Positions 48,479 through 49,182 of a DNA stretch of 49,182 bases are shown one piece after another; position 1 is the stretch's first letter, and the number at the start of each line of letters is the position of its first letter. The notes under the pieces were generated by a model, which worked only from the letters and a program-made list of their open reading frames with translations, had not been told where the DNA came from and ran no database searches. Where the stretch lies: contig JAKFUG010000062.1 of assembly GCA_021732785.1 (NCBI GenBank), positions 1-49,182 of the forward strand. Direction: 5' to 3'. Origin of the DNA: Planctomycetaceae bacterium. Its GTDB lineage: Bacteria; Planctomycetota; Planctomycetia; Planctomycetales; Planctomycetaceae. Both the position numbers and the translations under genes were made by a program.

Positions 48479-49182
48479 GTGAGCGAAAAGTCGTATCGGG
48501 CGTGGCAGCCGGAGCAGGCGTGGTTGTTGCCGCCGTCACCGCGGGACTGGTTGCCGGAAGGGCATCTGGTCTACTTCCTGATGGATGCTGTGCGGGAACT
48601 CGACATCAGTTCGATCACGGCGTACTACGAGCGGGAATTGCGAGGTTATCCGCCGTTTCACCCGCGGATGATGCTGACGCTGCTGATCTTCAACTATGCC
48701 ACCGGGACGCGGTCGTCGCGGAAGATCATGCAGCGGTGTGAGCAGGATGTGGCCTGCCGGGTGATCGTGGGTGAGGACACTCCCGACTTTCATGCGATCA
48801 GCGAGTTTCGCCGCCGACACCTCGCGACGTTCGAGACATTGTTCATCGAAGTGCTGAAACTGGCGGCGGCTTCGGGACTGTTGAAGCTCGGCCGGATCGC
48901 GTTGGACGGAACGAAGATCAAGGCGAATGCTTCTCGTCACAAGGCGATGAGCTACGACCGCATGCCGACGGAAGAGGCCCGTTTGCAGCAGGAGATTCGC
49001 GAGCTCTTGGCTCAAGCGGAAGCGGACGATCAAGCCGAGGACGCACAGCACGGGGCGAATCGTCGGGGGGACGAACTGCCCGAGGAACTGCAACGGCGGG
49101 AGTCGCGGTTGAAACGGATTCGGGAAGCCAAGGCGGCGTTGGAAGCGGAAGCGCGGGCGAAGGCCGCCGCAGAAAATGCGGC
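48479..49182 (+). CDS. IS1182-family transposase (partial, runs off right edge)
   Basis: The frame starts at GTG 48479 after GGGAGG and is open for 234 codons to the window end. WLLPPSPRDWLPEGHLVYFL and VRELDISSITAYYERELRG begin it, then FHPRMMLTLLIFNYATGTRSSRKI and TPDFHAISEFRRRH: the IS1182 (IS4-superfamily) N-terminus. The first catalytic Asp is probably that of RIALDGTKIKANASRHKA. The C-terminal half with the remaining catalytic residues lies outside the window. Confidence 0.9.
   Translation, partial: MSEKSYRAWQPEQAWLLPPSPRDWLPEGHLVYFLMDAVRELDISSITAYYERELRGYPPFHPRMMLTLLIFNYATGTRSSRKIMQRCEQDVACRVIVGEDTPDFHAISEFRRRHLATFETLFIEVLKLAAASGLLKLGRIALDGTKIKANASRHKAMSYDRMPTEEARLQQEIRELLAQAEADDQAEDAQHGANRRGDELPEELQRRESRLKRIREAKAALEAEARAKAAAENA

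Overview
The window looks like a chromosomal piece of a planctomycete (Planctomycetota, probably Planctomycetales), GC-rich and without phage or plasmid backbone genes. Pointers are: a Verrucomicrobia/Planctomycetes-type 'small basic protein' (30186-30422), a PVC-type membrane-bound dehydrogenase with a C-terminal CxxCH haem domain (20763-25022), a DUF1207 protein, a Tat-exported Gfo/Idh/MocA oxidoreductase, giant secreted proteins of unknown function, and many long nested palindromic repeats between genes.

Layout. 1-2.7 kb: an exported Gly-rich repeat protein (partial), a secreted SnoaL-like protein, and a ParE-type toxin-antitoxin pair. 2.7-6 kb: Tat-exported oxidoreductase, CysH-type sulfonucleotide reductase, orphan STAS-like protein. 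6.4-18 kb: a two-gene operon encoding very large exported, membrane-anchored proteins (about 1125 and 2752 aa) that seem to hold three copies of one ectodomain plan. 18-25 kb: SBF-family transporter, RidA, SMP-30-like lactonase, and a ThuA/discoidin/dehydrogenase/HEAT/cytochrome c protein. 25-30 kb: radical SAM enzyme, flavin-dependent halogenase-like protein and GH3-family adenylating enzyme, a possible small biosynthetic locus. 30-38.7 kb: small basic protein, DUF1207 protein, QueF, YdcF-like protein, LarA-like protein, ECF sigma factor, PspA-like protein, YugP-like zinc peptidase, tRNA-Gln, lipoprotein and EamA transporter. 38.7-43.4 kb: a large Lhr-type helicase whose gene carries two palindromic repeats in frame.

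43.4-49.2 kb is an accessory, mobile-element-rich zone. It holds a tRNA-Leu-like 3' fragment, a 935-bp IS701-type element with terminal inverted repeats, a CTAA target duplication and an in-frame deletion in its transposase, a broken SGNH hydrolase, a DD35E transposase, two membrane protein genes (one cut off) and the start of an IS1182-type transposase that runs off the window.

The most unusual signals are the population of nested palindromic repeats (at least six families, two copies inside the Lhr coding sequence), the triplicated giant secreted module, the radical SAM/halogenase-like/GH3 locus, and the IS/tRNA/hydrolase junction. All family calls come from reading motifs by eye; no database search was run.
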